A stretch of 64,000 nt of DNA from Lactonifactor longoviformis DSM 17459 (GCF_900129135.1 NZ_FQVI01000002.1:310001-374000), one strand, 5' to 3'. Shown: positions 55,106 through 63,758, counted from the first letter of the stretch. Numbers and translations are program-made. Notes: generated by a model from the sequence alone, not told the origin.

Positions 55106-55846
55106 TTATTTATTCTGCTCTTTTTCCTTCAGCAAGTCGCGAATCACTTCCCCTGCAATCAAAAGCCCCGCCACGCTGGGCACAAAAGAGATGCTTCCCG
55201 GCACAGGGTGATTCGTGTTTCCTTTTGTCTCCTGAGGTTCTCCCCTCTTTCTCCTGTCCTTCTGAGGAAGCTCAGTGGAAAAAAGCACCTTAACTTTTTT
55301 TATTTTTCTTTTTTTCAGTTCCAGACGCATAACCTTTGCCAATGGGCAGACACTCGTCTTGGAAATATCTGTGATCTGGAATTTGGACGGGTCCAGTTTA
55401 TTCCCCGTTCCCATAGATGAGATAATAGGAACCTGCGCTTCCTTGGCTTTTTCAATGAGCAGGATTTTGGAAGATACCGTATCAATGGCGTCCACCACAT
55501 AATCAAACGTACTAAAATCAAAGAGTTCTGCCGTTCTGGCGCTGTAGAACGTATCGTATGTGTGAACCACAGCATCTTGATTAATATCCATGATCCTGTC
55601 CTTTGCTACCTGTGTCTTGGATTTTCCTATCGTAGATCGAAGAGCAATCAGCTGACGGTTGATATTGGTAACCGCTACCTCATCATTGTCAACCAGCGTA
55701 AGATTGCCGACCCCGCTTCTGGCAAGTGCTTCCACCACATAGGAACCAACGCCCCCGATTCCGAAGACAGCGACTTTAGACCGCATTAAGGTGTCCAGCC
55801 CTTTTTCTCCTATCAGAGATTCTGTTCTGGAAAACGCATGCAACAT
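55106..55846 (-). CDS. tcdA: tRNA threonylcarbamoyladenosine dehydratase
   Basis: A 246-residue ThiF/E1-like protein. ATG 55846 (MLHAFSRTESLIGE) is preferred for its GGAGG at ten bases; ATG 55855 is too close to it. Adenylation motif VAVFGIGGVGSYVVEALARS, then NINRQLIALRSTIGKSK and DAIDTVSSK. It cyclises t6A37 of ANN-decoding tRNAs to ct6A. First gene of the murB-rapZ-whiA unit, behind a long palindrome. Confidence 0.93.
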   Translation of the reverse strand: MLHAFSRTESLIGEKGLDTLMRSKVAVFGIGGVGSYVVEALARSGVGNLTLVDNDEVAVTNINRQLIALRSTIGKSKTQVAKDRIMDINQDAVVHTYDTFYSARTAELFDFSTFDYVVDAIDTVSSKILLIEKAKEAQVPIISSMGTGNKLDPSKFQITDISKTSVCPLAKVMRLELKKRKIKKVKVLFSTELPQKDRRKRGEPQETKGNTNHPVPGSISFVPSVAGLLIAGEVIRDLLKEKEQNK

Positions 55847-55889
55847 AAGTGTCATTCCTCCTATTTTCCTCTCACCTGTTCTCCAGGCA

Positions 55890-55925
55890 ATAGTATAATG
55901 TCTATATATATCGACATTATACTAT
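55890..55925. promoter_or_regulatory. Perfect palindrome upstream of tcdA
   Basis: ATAGTATAATGTC/GACATTATACTAT, 13-bp perfect arms around a 10-base centre. Each arm carries a TATAAT-like box, so it probably contains the tcdA promoter -10 region and an operator. It is AT-rich and without a T-run, so a terminator is unlikely. Confidence 0.55.
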
Positions 55926-55966
55926 TTAAACCGGGAAAAGTACATGCTTTTTTCCTTTGGTAATTT

Positions 55967-56323
55967 TTAGTCCTTCATTTTCGGCTTAAAGATCAGACTG
56001 GCCAGGTATCCAAAGACAAGGGCAGCACTGATTCCTACCGCACTTGCAGTAAAACCGCCCATAAAAATGCCCAGAAAGCCTTTTTCTGTAACGGCTTTCT
56101 CTACTCCTTTCCAGAGTACATTTCCAAAGCCCAGCAGCGGTACGCTGGCTCCCCCTCCGGCAAATTTCAAAAATGGTTCGTAGATTCCCACAGCTCCCAG
56201 CACTGCTCCGGTGCACACCAGAAGTACCATAACTCTTCCGGGAAGCATTTTGGTTTTATCCAGCAGAATCTGTACCAGCGCACAGATTAAACCTCCTACC
56301 CAGAATGCATTGATATAATCCAT
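55967..56323 (-). CDS. spoVAE: Stage V sporulation protein AE
   Basis: A 118-residue membrane protein with three or four hydrophobic segments; ATG 56323 follows AAGGAG. FLKFAGGGASVPLLGFGNVL is the SpoVAE(b) signature, with GAVLGAVGIYEPF before it. It is part of the SpoVA channel that loads dipicolinic acid into spores and releases it at germination. Last gene of the spoVA unit here. Confidence 0.93.
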   Translation of the reverse strand: MDYINAFWVGGLICALVQILLDKTKMLPGRVMVLLVCTGAVLGAVGIYEPFLKFAGGGASVPLLGFGNVLWKGVEKAVTEKGFLGIFMGGFTASAVGISAALVFGYLASLIFKPKMKD

Positions 56324-56361
56324 AATATTTCTCCTTCTCACAATTTAGTACTTTGTATCTG

Positions 56362-57372
56362 TTAACAATGCTCCACTACCACTGCCTGGGCGATCCCCGG
56401 AACACTCTGCCCCTCATTAAAACTCACCTTTGAAAGCAGAGCACCCGTTGGCACAAAGAGAATCCGCTTCCACTCTCCCTTTTCCAGCTTCGGCAGAATA
56501 TAGGAAGCGAAGGTGGCCGCAGAGCATCCGCATCCGCTCCCCCCTGCGTGGGTATCCTGGGCGGCATTGTCAAAAATCTCGATGCCGCAGTCCATATGCT
56601 GCTTTTTAATATCAAAGCCCTTCTCTGCCATCAGGTCAAACAGGATTCTCTGCCCTACCTCACCCAAGTCCCCGGTAATAATGCGGTCATAGTCCCCGGG
56701 ACTTCTGTTGAAGTCCATAAGGTTCTGATAAATGGTGTCACAGGCTGCCGGAGCCATACAAGCTCCCATATTCAAAGAGTCCTTCAGTCCGTAGTCAATA
56801 ATTTTTCCTGTGGTCAAACCAGTAATTCTGGCTTTTCCCCCCTTCTTTCCAAGCACACAGGCGCCGCTTCCGGTTACCGTCCAGGTAGCAGAAAGAGGAC
56901 GCTGGTTCCCATATTCCAGAGGAAACCGGAATTCTTTTTCCGCACTTCCGAAATGGCTGGAAGTAATCGAAAGTACATACTCTCCAAACCCTCCGGATAC
57001 TGCCATGGCCCCCAGAGAAAGCGCTTCCCCCATGGTAGAACAGGCGCCGTACAGACCGTAGACAGGTATCTCCAGATCCATAATTCCAAAGGAGGACGCA
57101 ATCGACTGCGCCAGAAGATCCCCGGCAAAGATGGTGCGGATCTGCCACTTTTCCAGTTTCGCCTTTCCTATGGCCAGCTGTGCTGTTTCCTTCTGAAGGG
57201 TACTCTCCGCATCCTCCCAAGTCTGGCACCCAAACATAGGATCCTCCCCGATTAAATCAAAGCAGGAACCCAGAGGACCTTCCCCCTCTTTCTTTCCTAC
57301 TATAGAAGCTCCGCTGAGAATGTGAACTCCCTCCTGAAACTCTATACTCTGTTTTCCTTTTGTCTGATCCAT
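56362..57372 (-). CDS. spoVAD: Stage V sporulation protein AD
   Basis: A 336-residue protein with a thiolase-like fold; ATG 57372 (MDQTKGKQSIEF) follows GAGGAG, and the longer frame into spoVAC is not supported. Features: GLYGACSTMGEALSLGAM, GDLGEVGQRILFDL, and AGGSGCGCSAATFASYILPK. SpoVAD binds dipicolinic acid in Bacillus. Located between spoVAC and spoVAE as usual. Confidence 0.96.
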   Translation of the reverse strand: MDQTKGKQSIEFQEGVHILSGASIVGKKEGEGPLGSCFDLIGEDPMFGCQTWEDAESTLQKETAQLAIGKAKLEKWQIRTIFAGDLLAQSIASSFGIMDLEIPVYGLYGACSTMGEALSLGAMAVSGGFGEYVLSITSSHFGSAEKEFRFPLEYGNQRPLSATWTVTGSGACVLGKKGGKARITGLTTGKIIDYGLKDSLNMGACMAPAACDTIYQNLMDFNRSPGDYDRIITGDLGEVGQRILFDLMAEKGFDIKKQHMDCGIEIFDNAAQDTHAGGSGCGCSAATFASYILPKLEKGEWKRILFVPTGALLSKVSFNEGQSVPGIAQAVVVEHC

Positions 57373-57386
57373 TTTGTTTCTCCTCT

Positions 57387-57854
57387 CTATGCAATTCCTG
57401 CTGTTTTTAATATCCAGTAGGCCAGTCCCAGAATCCAGCTGGTAAATATCCCATAAAGAATCACAGGGCCTGCAATCGTAAAGATCTTGCACCCAATGCC
57501 AAAGACCTGCCCTTCCTTCTGATATTCAATCGCAGGGGCCGCTACAGAATTTGCGAATCCTGTAATAGGCACCAAAGCCCCGGCTCCTCCGAATTTTACT
57601 ATTTTCCCATATACATTCAGCCCTGTTAACAGAACGCTTAGAAGTACCAGTATCAGAGAGCACCAGGCTCCTGCTGTTTCCTGATCTAAGCCCCGGCTCT
57701 GTGCAAAATTTAGTATTCCCTGTCCCAGAGTACAGATGATCCCCCCAATTAGAAACGCCTTTGCCATGTTCAGGGGGAGACTGTGGGTTGGCGTTACCTT
57801 TTTTACATACTTTTCATATTCTTTTTGTTTTTTTTCTTTCGCTATATCAACCAT
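57387..57854 (-). CDS. spoVAC: Stage V sporulation protein AC
   Basis: A 155-residue membrane protein: charged N-terminus ending YVKKVTPTHSLPLNMAKAFL, then four hydrophobic segments with KFGGAGALVPITGFANSVAA, the family signature shared with SpoVAE. In Bacillus it forms a mechanosensitive pore of the dipicolinate channel. Confidence 0.96.
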   Translation of the reverse strand: MVDIAKEKKQKEYEKYVKKVTPTHSLPLNMAKAFLIGGIICTLGQGILNFAQSRGLDQETAGAWCSLILVLLSVLLTGLNVYGKIVKFGGAGALVPITGFANSVAAPAIEYQKEGQVFGIGCKIFTIAGPVILYGIFTSWILGLAYWILKTAGIA

Positions 57855-57890
57855 TGCTTTTCGTCCTTTCTCACTGATTTATTCAGGCCT

Positions 57891-58310
57891 TTACCATCCA
57901 TAGAAAAAGAAAAGGATGGAGCCTATTATTTTTCCGGCTGCCATGGACACGATTACAAGACCAATTCCTTTGGTCAATCCCACTCTCCTGGCCATGATTG
58001 CGAATATATTAACCACTTCTCCCAGTGCTATCACCCAGCTGCCCAGAAAGATACCAAAGAGCAGCCCCACAATACAGAGACCTATGGTCCCCACAGGCAG
58101 CTCCCAACGGTAAAGATAAAAGAGGTTGCCGAAAATAGTCCCCAGCATAGTACAGGTCTCATACAGCAGAATCCTGTCTCCTGTGTGAGTAATCCCCGCA
58201 TATCTGGGGATAATCCCCAATCCGATCATGAGAGCTGCCAGACCGCTTGCCACTACCATCCCCCCTGCAAGTCCGATGGCTCCAACTGCAATCTGAGATA
58301 CTAACCACAT
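57891..58310 (-). CDS. spoVAB: Stage V sporulation protein AB
   Basis: A 139-residue protein of about four membrane segments. GGMVVASGLAALMIGLGIIP, LGSWVIALGEVVNIFAIMAR and RVGLTKGIGLVIVSMAAGK match the family. Its start directly follows the spoVAA stop (no gap). Confidence 0.94.
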   Translation of the reverse strand: MWLVSQIAVGAIGLAGGMVVASGLAALMIGLGIIPRYAGITHTGDRILLYETCTMLGTIFGNLFYLYRWELPVGTIGLCIVGLLFGIFLGSWVIALGEVVNIFAIMARRVGLTKGIGLVIVSMAAGKIIGSILFFFYGW

Positions 58311-58925
58311 TTACTGATTCTCCTTTCGCTCTGCCTGCTCAATGATCGTAGTATCGATGTCATCCTCATAGAGACGCATCTCAACTTCCATAGGCGTAGG
58401 ATCCTGTGTCAGGCGTTTGCCCCCGAAATGATTAAAGAAGAAGATAACCCCAAGGCCGATTCCGATGGAGTAGGTAAGCTCCAGGATCGTATATCCATCT
58501 GAAATATTGCCGGTAAACTGTTTATATATATGGAAAAACAGCCCTGAGGTATCCACATCCGTATTGAAGGTCATAATGGAGAAGGCCGCGCCCACAAAGG
58601 TTACCAGGCATACCAATATGGTTTTAAACCAGCTGTAGGCCACATGTTTGTGTTTCTGAGTTTCATAGGTAATTACAAAATTGGGCTCTCCGATATGATT
58701 TACATCCACACTCTGTTCTTTTTTCTGAATCTCATCAATCAGATCCATGGCTGAAACAACGTATCTGCCCGGCTTATTCTGCGGTATGGTAAAGACTTTT
58801 CTGACCTTATTTCTGTTGAGTACACTGCTGTTGCAGCAGGAGAGCTTCGCCACATCCTGCAGATATACATCCGGGCTGTGTACCTCTACATTTTTTTCGG
58901 TTTGAATATATAAAGTGTCACTCAT
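58311..58925 (-). CDS. spoVAA: Stage V sporulation protein AA
   Basis: A 204-residue protein. A soluble N-terminal domain of about 95 residues (TLYIQTEKNVEVHSPDVYLQ) is followed by a first membrane segment at about 108-125 and a second at about 150-165. First gene of the spoVA operon, preceded by a sigma-G-type promoter. Confidence 0.95.
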   Translation of the reverse strand: MSDTLYIQTEKNVEVHSPDVYLQDVAKLSCCNSSVLNRNKVRKVFTIPQNKPGRYVVSAMDLIDEIQKKEQSVDVNHIGEPNFVITYETQKHKHVAYSWFKTILVCLVTFVGAAFSIMTFNTDVDTSGLFFHIYKQFTGNISDGYTILELTYSIGIGLGVIFFFNHFGGKRLTQDPTPMEVEMRLYEDDIDTTIIEQAERKENQ

Positions 58926-58959
58926 GATTTCACTCCCTTACAGGTACTTTTCTTCCATG

Positions 58960-58989
58960 TAGTATGCCTTTCTTTCTACTAAAATATAC
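58960..58989 (-). promoter_or_regulatory. Sigma-G (or sigma-F) type promoter of the spoVA operon
   Basis: Minus strand GTATA (58985-58989), exactly 18 bp, CATACTA (58960-58966), close to the forespore consensus. It sits immediately downstream of the sigF terminator and 35 bases before spoVAA. Confidence 0.7.
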
Positions 58990-58993
58990 AAAT

Positions 58994-59043
58994 ACAGCCT
59001 GCCGTGATTTGCATCAAAGGATGCAGACCGCACGGCAGGCTGT
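58994..59043 (-). terminator. Terminator of the spoIIA operon
   Basis: ACAGCCTGCCGTG/CACGGCAGGCTGT, 13-bp perfect stem, with an inner GCATC/GATGC hairpin. Downstream on the minus strand is ATTTGTATATTTT, a broken T-run, so some readthrough into spoVA is possible. Confidence 0.75.
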
Positions 59044-59056
59044 AAGTATAAAGCAG

Positions 59057-59770
59057 CTAAAGTTTTCCCCGGAGAGACTGAAGTATCCTTTTTTCCATCC
59101 TGGATACCTGCACCTGAGAGATTCCCATCTCTTTTGCAATCTCTGACTGGGTTCTTTCCTGAAAAAAACGCATATAAATTAATTTTCTGTCCTGGGCATC
59201 CAGGGTACCCAGAATCTCCTCCAGCAGAAGCCGGTTGAGAAGTGCCTCCTGATGATCCTTCTTTTCCTCCAGTTTCTCTTCCAGAGAGATATCGCTGCCA
59301 TCCCCCTGGTAGATTGTCTTCTGAAGGGATTCTATCTGGGAGCCGGCCTCCATCGCCATAACAAGCTCCTCCTGGGTTACCTGCAGTTCATTGGCAATTT
59401 CCAGCAGGGTCGGCTCTCTTCCCGTACTCCTCTCCAGTTCCTCCCGGGTTACATAAGCTTTATACGAGATCTCCTTCATGGAGCGGCTGACCTTAATCAT
59501 ACCGTCATCTCTGAGAAAACGCTTAATTTCCCCGGCAATCATGGGGACAGCATAGGTGGAGAATTTGACATCAAAAGACGTGTCAAATTTGTCGATAGCC
59601 TTAAGCAGTCCGATGCTTCCAATCTGAAACAGGTCCTCCAACTCTACTCCGCGGTTGCCGAACCGCTTTACTATGCTCCATACTAATCCGATATTTTCCT
59701 CTACTAATGTATCTCTTGCTTCCTTATCCCCTTGGTGCGCACGCCCGATCAGGGCAAGGATATGGTCCAT
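59057..59770 (-). CDS. sigF: Forespore sigma factor F
   Basis: A 237-residue sigma-70 family protein. Region 2 carries ENIGLVWSIVKRFGNRGVEL, DLFQIGSIGLLKAIDKFD and FSTYAVPMIAGEIKRFLRDD. Region 4 has LDAQDRKLIYMRFFQERTQS and the HTH EIAKEMGISQVQVSRMEKRI. It is held inactive by SpoIIAB until released by dephosphorylated SpoIIAA. Third gene of spoIIA; the next operon is spoVA. Confidence 0.97.
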   Translation of the reverse strand: MDHILALIGRAHQGDKEARDTLVEENIGLVWSIVKRFGNRGVELEDLFQIGSIGLLKAIDKFDTSFDVKFSTYAVPMIAGEIKRFLRDDGMIKVSRSMKEISYKAYVTREELERSTGREPTLLEIANELQVTQEELVMAMEAGSQIESLQKTIYQGDGSDISLEEKLEEKKDHQEALLNRLLLEEILGTLDAQDRKLIYMRFFQERTQSEIAKEMGISQVQVSRMEKRILQSLRGKL

Positions 59771-59781
59771 ATTTCCTCCTT

Positions 59782-60225
59782 CTATTCGAACAGTGTATTC
59801 TTATTGCTTATTCTTTTTTTCATCCACACCTGCGTCCCCTGACCCGGTGCAGAGTCCACAGTTACCTCGTCCATAAATGCTTCCATAAAAGCAAATCCCA
59901 TCCCGGACCTGTCCTGCTCCGGTTTCGTGGTAAACAGCGGCTCCATTGCTTTCTTTACATTTTCTATTCCTCTTCCCCTGTCAATGATGCCAACCTCCAT
60001 CTCATTATCACGGATACGGCACTCTATCCTTATCTTATGTATTTCCCCCTCATACCCGTGGACAATGGCATTGGTAATGGCTTCCGAGACTGCTGTCTTT
60101 ATGTCTGTCATCTCCTCCAGCGTCGGATTCAGCTGGGTACAAAAAGCTGCAACCGTTACTCTCGCAAAACTCTCATTGCAGGAACGGCTGTCAAATTCAA
60201 TTATCATTTCATTGGTATTTTCCAT
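59782..60225 (-). CDS. spoIIAB: Anti-sigma F factor SpoIIAB
   Basis: A 147-residue GHKL kinase; ATG 60225 (MENTNEMIIEFDSRSCNES) follows GGGGAG. N-box AVSEAITNAIVHGYEG, G1-type IDRGRGIENV and G2-type RSGMGFAFMEAFMDEV are intact. It binds sigma F and phosphorylates SpoIIAA. It ends 11 bases before sigF begins. Confidence 0.97.
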   Translation of the reverse strand: MENTNEMIIEFDSRSCNESFARVTVAAFCTQLNPTLEEMTDIKTAVSEAITNAIVHGYEGEIHKIRIECRIRDNEMEVGIIDRGRGIENVKKAMEPLFTTKPEQDRSGMGFAFMEAFMDEVTVDSAPGQGTQVWMKKRISNKNTLFE

Positions 60226-60236
60226 ATCTGCTCCCC

Positions 60237-60572
60237 TCACTTTCTTTTTTGTGTCCATACAGTTTCCTGGCTGATTTCTATAAACTTGTGGATCCCTGAC
60301 AGCTGCATAATACGCAGAAGTCTGTCGCTTACGTGGATCGCAGTCACTGTACCTCCCATATAGCGCAGAAGCCGGTAACGCCCCATCAACATACCGATCC
60401 CTGAACTGTCCATAAATGTAGTATTCCGGAAGTCAAACACTACATTCCGGACTACTCCCTCCTCCAGTCTTTTATCCACCGCTCTGCGGATTGGCTCCGC
60501 TGTGTGGTGATCCAGCTCTCCGGGAACTGCAACCATCAGACAGTTCCCTTTTTTAAGCAAAAATTCCTCCAT
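60237..60572 (-). CDS. spoIIAA: Anti-anti-sigma factor SpoIIAA
   Basis: A 111-residue STAS protein. The phosphorylated Ser lies in FRNTTFMDSSGIGMLMGRY. Dephosphorylated in the forespore, it displaces sigma F from SpoIIAB. First gene of the operon, 11 bases before spoIIAB. Confidence 0.97.
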   Translation of the reverse strand: MEEFLLKKGNCLMVAVPGELDHHTAEPIRRAVDKRLEEGVVRNVVFDFRNTTFMDSSGIGMLMGRYRLLRYMGGTVTAIHVSDRLLRIMQLSGIHKFIEISQETVWTQKRK

Positions 60573-60608
60573 ATTCCCATCTTTCCCCTTTTCTACAAGT
60601 TTTATACT

Positions 60609-60632
60609 GTTCTCATGTATTTTTCAGCTCCT
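60609..60632 (-). promoter_or_regulatory. Tentative sigma-H-type promoter of spoIIA
   Basis: Minus strand AGGAGCT (60626-60632), 11 bp, GAGAAC (60609-60614) partly fits the sigma-H pattern AGGA...GAAT, with mismatches in the -10. spoIIA is sigma-H dependent in Bacillus; here the match alone is weak. Confidence 0.35.
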
Positions 60633-60655
60633 GAAGTATCTGTACAATAAAAAGA

Positions 60656-60677
60656 GATGCACGCAGTTTGGTGCATC
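60656..60677 (-). terminator. Terminator of the folC-TPR unit
   Basis: Minus strand GATGCAC/GTGCATC with an 8-base loop, then TCTTTTTATTG. It lies about 40 bases past the TPR gene stop and just before the spoIIA promoter region. Confidence 0.8.
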
Positions 60678-60718
60678 CCCTAATCCGAGGTTTCTCTTTT
60701 TGTTTCTTCCCGTAAACT

Positions 60719-62230
60719 TTATTCTCCTTCTTCTGTGCCTCTGTTGTCCCCTGTGTCTTCCGACTGATCTCCGGAATTCTCTTCCCGGGTATCTTCTCCC
60801 TGGGTGTCTCCCTCACCGGTGTCCCCGTTTCCAGAAGTTCCTCCCAGGGCCTCCATATAATCCTTGGCGTCTGTGGCCCGTTTTGTATTCGGGAAGGTAT
60901 CGATTATTTTCTGGAACTGGGCAATAGCATTCTGCGTATCTCCGGTCTCTCTGTACGCCATAGCCAGATAGTACAGGACATTGTAATCACTGGCGTCAAT
61001 CTCCTGGGCTTTGGTGAGCTGATCGATAGCTGCGGCATAGTCCTGGGATTCATAGGCACTCTCGCCGTCCTTTTTATACTGGCGGTACAGAGTTGTTTTC
61101 ACTTCTCCGAACACCGTATCATAGACAGACTTGGCCTCTATGGACAGAAGGTCAGGATTTACACTCTGAAGTGCGTTGGCCGCCGTGGTATAATTTTCTT
61201 CCCGCAGGGCAGAAGAAGCTTTCATCAGATTATCATAACTGGCAGCCTTTTCCTCTGCCTGTGCAACCTGATCGTTTGCCGAATCCACTGTGCTCTGGGA
61301 GCTTTCTATGCTGCTCTGCAGACGCTCCAGTTCCGCTGCCTGACTGGCCACCTGATCGCTGTATTCCACCACCTTTTGATTTGCCTCCTGGTTTACTTTC
61401 TGGATCTTCCCGGGTACGATTAAAAACCATAAAAGGGCTGCCCCAACCACCAGACCGAATCCGAGATTCAGAAGAGTGGCTGCCGTCGAGCTCTCCCTAA
61501 ACGCAGGAGGCTGAATCACAAGATCATTCCCGGAATAATACACAGACCGCTCTGCTTTTTTTTCTTCCTTTTCTCTGCTCAGCCCCCGGAACCTGGGTTC
61601 CAGACTGGTCACCTTTCCGGTCTGCTCGTCCACCTCCCGCAGAAAGCGGAGGGTGGTAGTATTGGTCTTATCAATTTTGGCTGCACTTCTCAGCAGCTTC
61701 CTGGCTTTCTCATAGGCCTGTTCCCTGATATAGAGAAGCGCCAGAAGGTGGTAACCCTTGATCAGCTTCGGATTCTGGGCCAGCACCTTTTTAAGCTGCA
61801 TAACAGCCATATCAACATTCCCCTGCCTGCAGTAAAGCAGAGACTGGTTGTACTTTTTTATCGTCTGATTAATGGTATCCAGACGGTTGGGATTCCCCTG
61901 AAGCTTCTGGATAAACTCAGCAGCAAGGTTTCCCTGGGGCTGGATGTTCTTACTGATCACCCACTCGCTGAGAGCTGCCACCACCTCACCCGTTTCAAAG
62001 TAGGCAAGTCCCAGCAGGTTTCTTGCCTGTATATTTAGTTTATTCAGCTTCAGACTTCTCTTTAGACAGTCAATTGCTCCTGACAAATCCCGGATCTGCG
62101 CTTTTTCCAATCCCTGATTGTAGTAGAGGTTTGACAAAAGCAATGCCTTCTTCTGAGCTCCCACATTGCGGTTGCAGCTGCCGCAGTAATCAGAAGCACC
62201 CAAAGGAGCGCCACAAAACATACAATTCAT
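60719..62230 (-). CDS. Zinc-ribbon, TPR and membrane-anchored protein
   Basis: A 503-residue protein. The N-terminal zinc ribbon has CMFC and CGSC pairs. Cytoplasmic TPR repeats run over about 35-200, including GLEKAQIRDLSGAIDCLKRS. One membrane segment at about 255-275 (LNLGFGLVVGAALLWFLIVP) is followed by a coiled coil (about 280-340) and two or more extracellular TPR units, then a Glu/Asp/Gly-rich tail. Probably a scaffold linking cytoplasm and envelope; no enzymatic domain is visible. It follows a 49-residue gene downstream of folC. Confidence 0.75.
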   Translation of the reverse strand: MNCMFCGAPLGASDYCGSCNRNVGAQKKALLLSNLYYNQGLEKAQIRDLSGAIDCLKRSLKLNKLNIQARNLLGLAYFETGEVVAALSEWVISKNIQPQGNLAAEFIQKLQGNPNRLDTINQTIKKYNQSLLYCRQGNVDMAVMQLKKVLAQNPKLIKGYHLLALLYIREQAYEKARKLLRSAAKIDKTNTTTLRFLREVDEQTGKVTSLEPRFRGLSREKEEKKAERSVYYSGNDLVIQPPAFRESSTAATLLNLGFGLVVGAALLWFLIVPGKIQKVNQEANQKVVEYSDQVASQAAELERLQSSIESSQSTVDSANDQVAQAEEKAASYDNLMKASSALREENYTTAANALQSVNPDLLSIEAKSVYDTVFGEVKTTLYRQYKKDGESAYESQDYAAAIDQLTKAQEIDASDYNVLYYLAMAYRETGDTQNAIAQFQKIIDTFPNTKRATDAKDYMEALGGTSGNGDTGEGDTQGEDTREENSGDQSEDTGDNRGTEEGE

Positions 62231-62242
62231 TTTTGCCTCTCC

Positions 62243-62392
62243 TTATTCTCTGTCACTACCGCTGGTTTCTGTCATAATTTCCTTTAAAATATCAATGACA
62301 TCTGTCAAATCCCGGCTGTAGATCACTCCCTCAGCGTCATCTACATCCAGGCAGGGCTGAAACTTCTTTAACTCCTCTTCATAATTAATCAT
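62243..62392 (-). CDS. Small 49-residue protein downstream of folC
   Basis: ATG 62392 lies inside the last codons of folC (8-base overlap) and has GGAGGAGA just upstream. The product begins MINYEEELKKFQPCLDVDDA and ends TETSGSDRE. It is acidic and largely helical, with no cysteine cluster or membrane segment. The next gene starts 12 bases after its stop, so three genes are tightly packed. I do not recognise the family; coding is inferred from the SD, overlap and spacing. Confidence 0.65.
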   Translation of the reverse strand: MINYEEELKKFQPCLDVDDAEGVIYSRDLTDVIDILKEIMTETSGSDRE

Positions 62393-63686
62393 GTACTCTC
62401 CTCCTGATATAATCCTTTATCTCCCCTACCAGATACAAAGAACCTGCGCAGAAAAGCATCCCTTCCTTTTTCAGGTCACAGGCCTTCTCAAATGCATGTT
62501 CTATATTAGGACAAGCATATACTGTTTCGCAGGCATTCTCCCGGAATACCTCTGCCAGTCTGCCGGCTGAGACAGCCCGGCTTCCCCCCACCTCCGTGGT
62601 GACAACACCGGAAAGGGTAAGGCTGCTGCAGATTTCCCGAATCATGTCTTTATAATCTTTATCCGAGACTGCGGAAAATAACAGGGTCACCGGATATTCC
62701 TCTTCAAAATGTGACACCGTTTCAACGAAGCGTGCCACTCCGTCTTCGTTATGGGCCCCGTCTACGATAACTCCCGGCAGAACGGTTTCCATTCTGCCCT
62801 GCCATCTGGTTGCTGCTATCCCTTTCACCAGTGCTTCTACCGGTATTTTGTGGGTATCTTTGAGTACCTCCATCACCTTCATAGCCAGGGCGGCATTCAT
62901 CACCTGATACCTGGCAATAAAGGGAATCCTGACAGCCACATCTTGATAATACCCATTATTCCACGAAAAATCAATGCCTTCACTGGCAATTCTATGAATA
63001 GAAATCTGATCTTCTGTTACCGGGCAGGATAAACTCTCCATTGCCTCCGCTCTCTTTTTGATGACTTCTGAGGATGCCAAGACATTGCCGTCATAGATAA
63101 CAGGTACCTGATGCTTAATAATTCCGGCCTTTTCTCCTGCGATAGCGGTTACCGTGTCTCCCAGATATTCTGTGTGATCCAGACTGACGGATGTGATGAC
63201 ACAGGCCAGGGGCCGGGCAATGGAATTCGTAGCATCCATCCTTCCTCCCAGTCCTGTCTCCAGAATAATGTATTCCACATCTTTCTTCCAAAAGATCCAC
63301 ATTCCCATCAGGAAGAGGAATTCAAAGTATGTGGGATGGTAGCTTCCCTCTGACAGAAGTTCGTCTGAAAGTTCTTTTACCTTAATAAATGCCTCCAGAA
63401 ACAGTTGGTTGTCCAAAGGCACCTCGTCAATCTGAAACCGTTCATTGATCTCCACCAGATGGGGGGATGTAAACAGTCCGCAGACACAGCCTCCCTGCCG
63501 GAGCATGGATGCCAGGAAGGCACAGACGCTCCCTTTCCCGTTAGTGCCTGCAACATGGATGATTTTTTTATCAGAACCTGGATTCCCCAAACGTCTTAAA
63601 CATTCTTTGGTGTGTTCCAGCTTATTTTTCTTTGTAAATTTAGGAATCTCTTCAATGTATTCTACTGCCTCTTCATAAGTAAACAA
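62385..63686 (-). CDS. folC: Folylpolyglutamate synthase / dihydrofolate synthase
   Basis: A 433-residue Mur-ligase-family enzyme. TTG start at 63686 with GAGAGG about eight bases before it. ATP loop VAGTNGKGSVCAFLASML, LETGLGGRMDATN, SLDHTEYLGDT and VDGAHNEDGVARF are the diagnostic motifs. It adds glutamate to folates, and in many bacteria also to dihydropteroate. First gene of an operon with the 49-residue and TPR proteins. Confidence 0.95.
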   Translation of the reverse strand: MFTYEEAVEYIEEIPKFTKKNKLEHTKECLRRLGNPGSDKKIIHVAGTNGKGSVCAFLASMLRQGGCVCGLFTSPHLVEINERFQIDEVPLDNQLFLEAFIKVKELSDELLSEGSYHPTYFEFLFLMGMWIFWKKDVEYIILETGLGGRMDATNSIARPLACVITSVSLDHTEYLGDTVTAIAGEKAGIIKHQVPVIYDGNVLASSEVIKKRAEAMESLSCPVTEDQISIHRIASEGIDFSWNNGYYQDVAVRIPFIARYQVMNAALAMKVMEVLKDTHKIPVEALVKGIAATRWQGRMETVLPGVIVDGAHNEDGVARFVETVSHFEEEYPVTLLFSAVSDKDYKDMIREICSSLTLSGVVTTEVGGSRAVSAGRLAEVFRENACETVYACPNIEHAFEKACDLKKEGMLFCAGSLYLVGEIKDYIRRRVHD

Positions 63687-63758
63687 AGCTGTTTCCTCTC
63701 TTTTCTCTGTTGAACTAAATTAAAAGCCACCGCTGTATCATTTTGGTCACTCTTTACC

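Noticed and set aside
57373-57492. N-terminal extension of SpoVAD into spoVAC
   Set aside because: GAGGAG before ATG 57372 and the usual SpoVAD N-terminus support the shorter form.
58994-59043. Possible small RNA gene from the long hairpin between spoVAA and sigF
   Set aside because: Position, perfect stem and partial T-run fit a terminator; no promoter reads into it.
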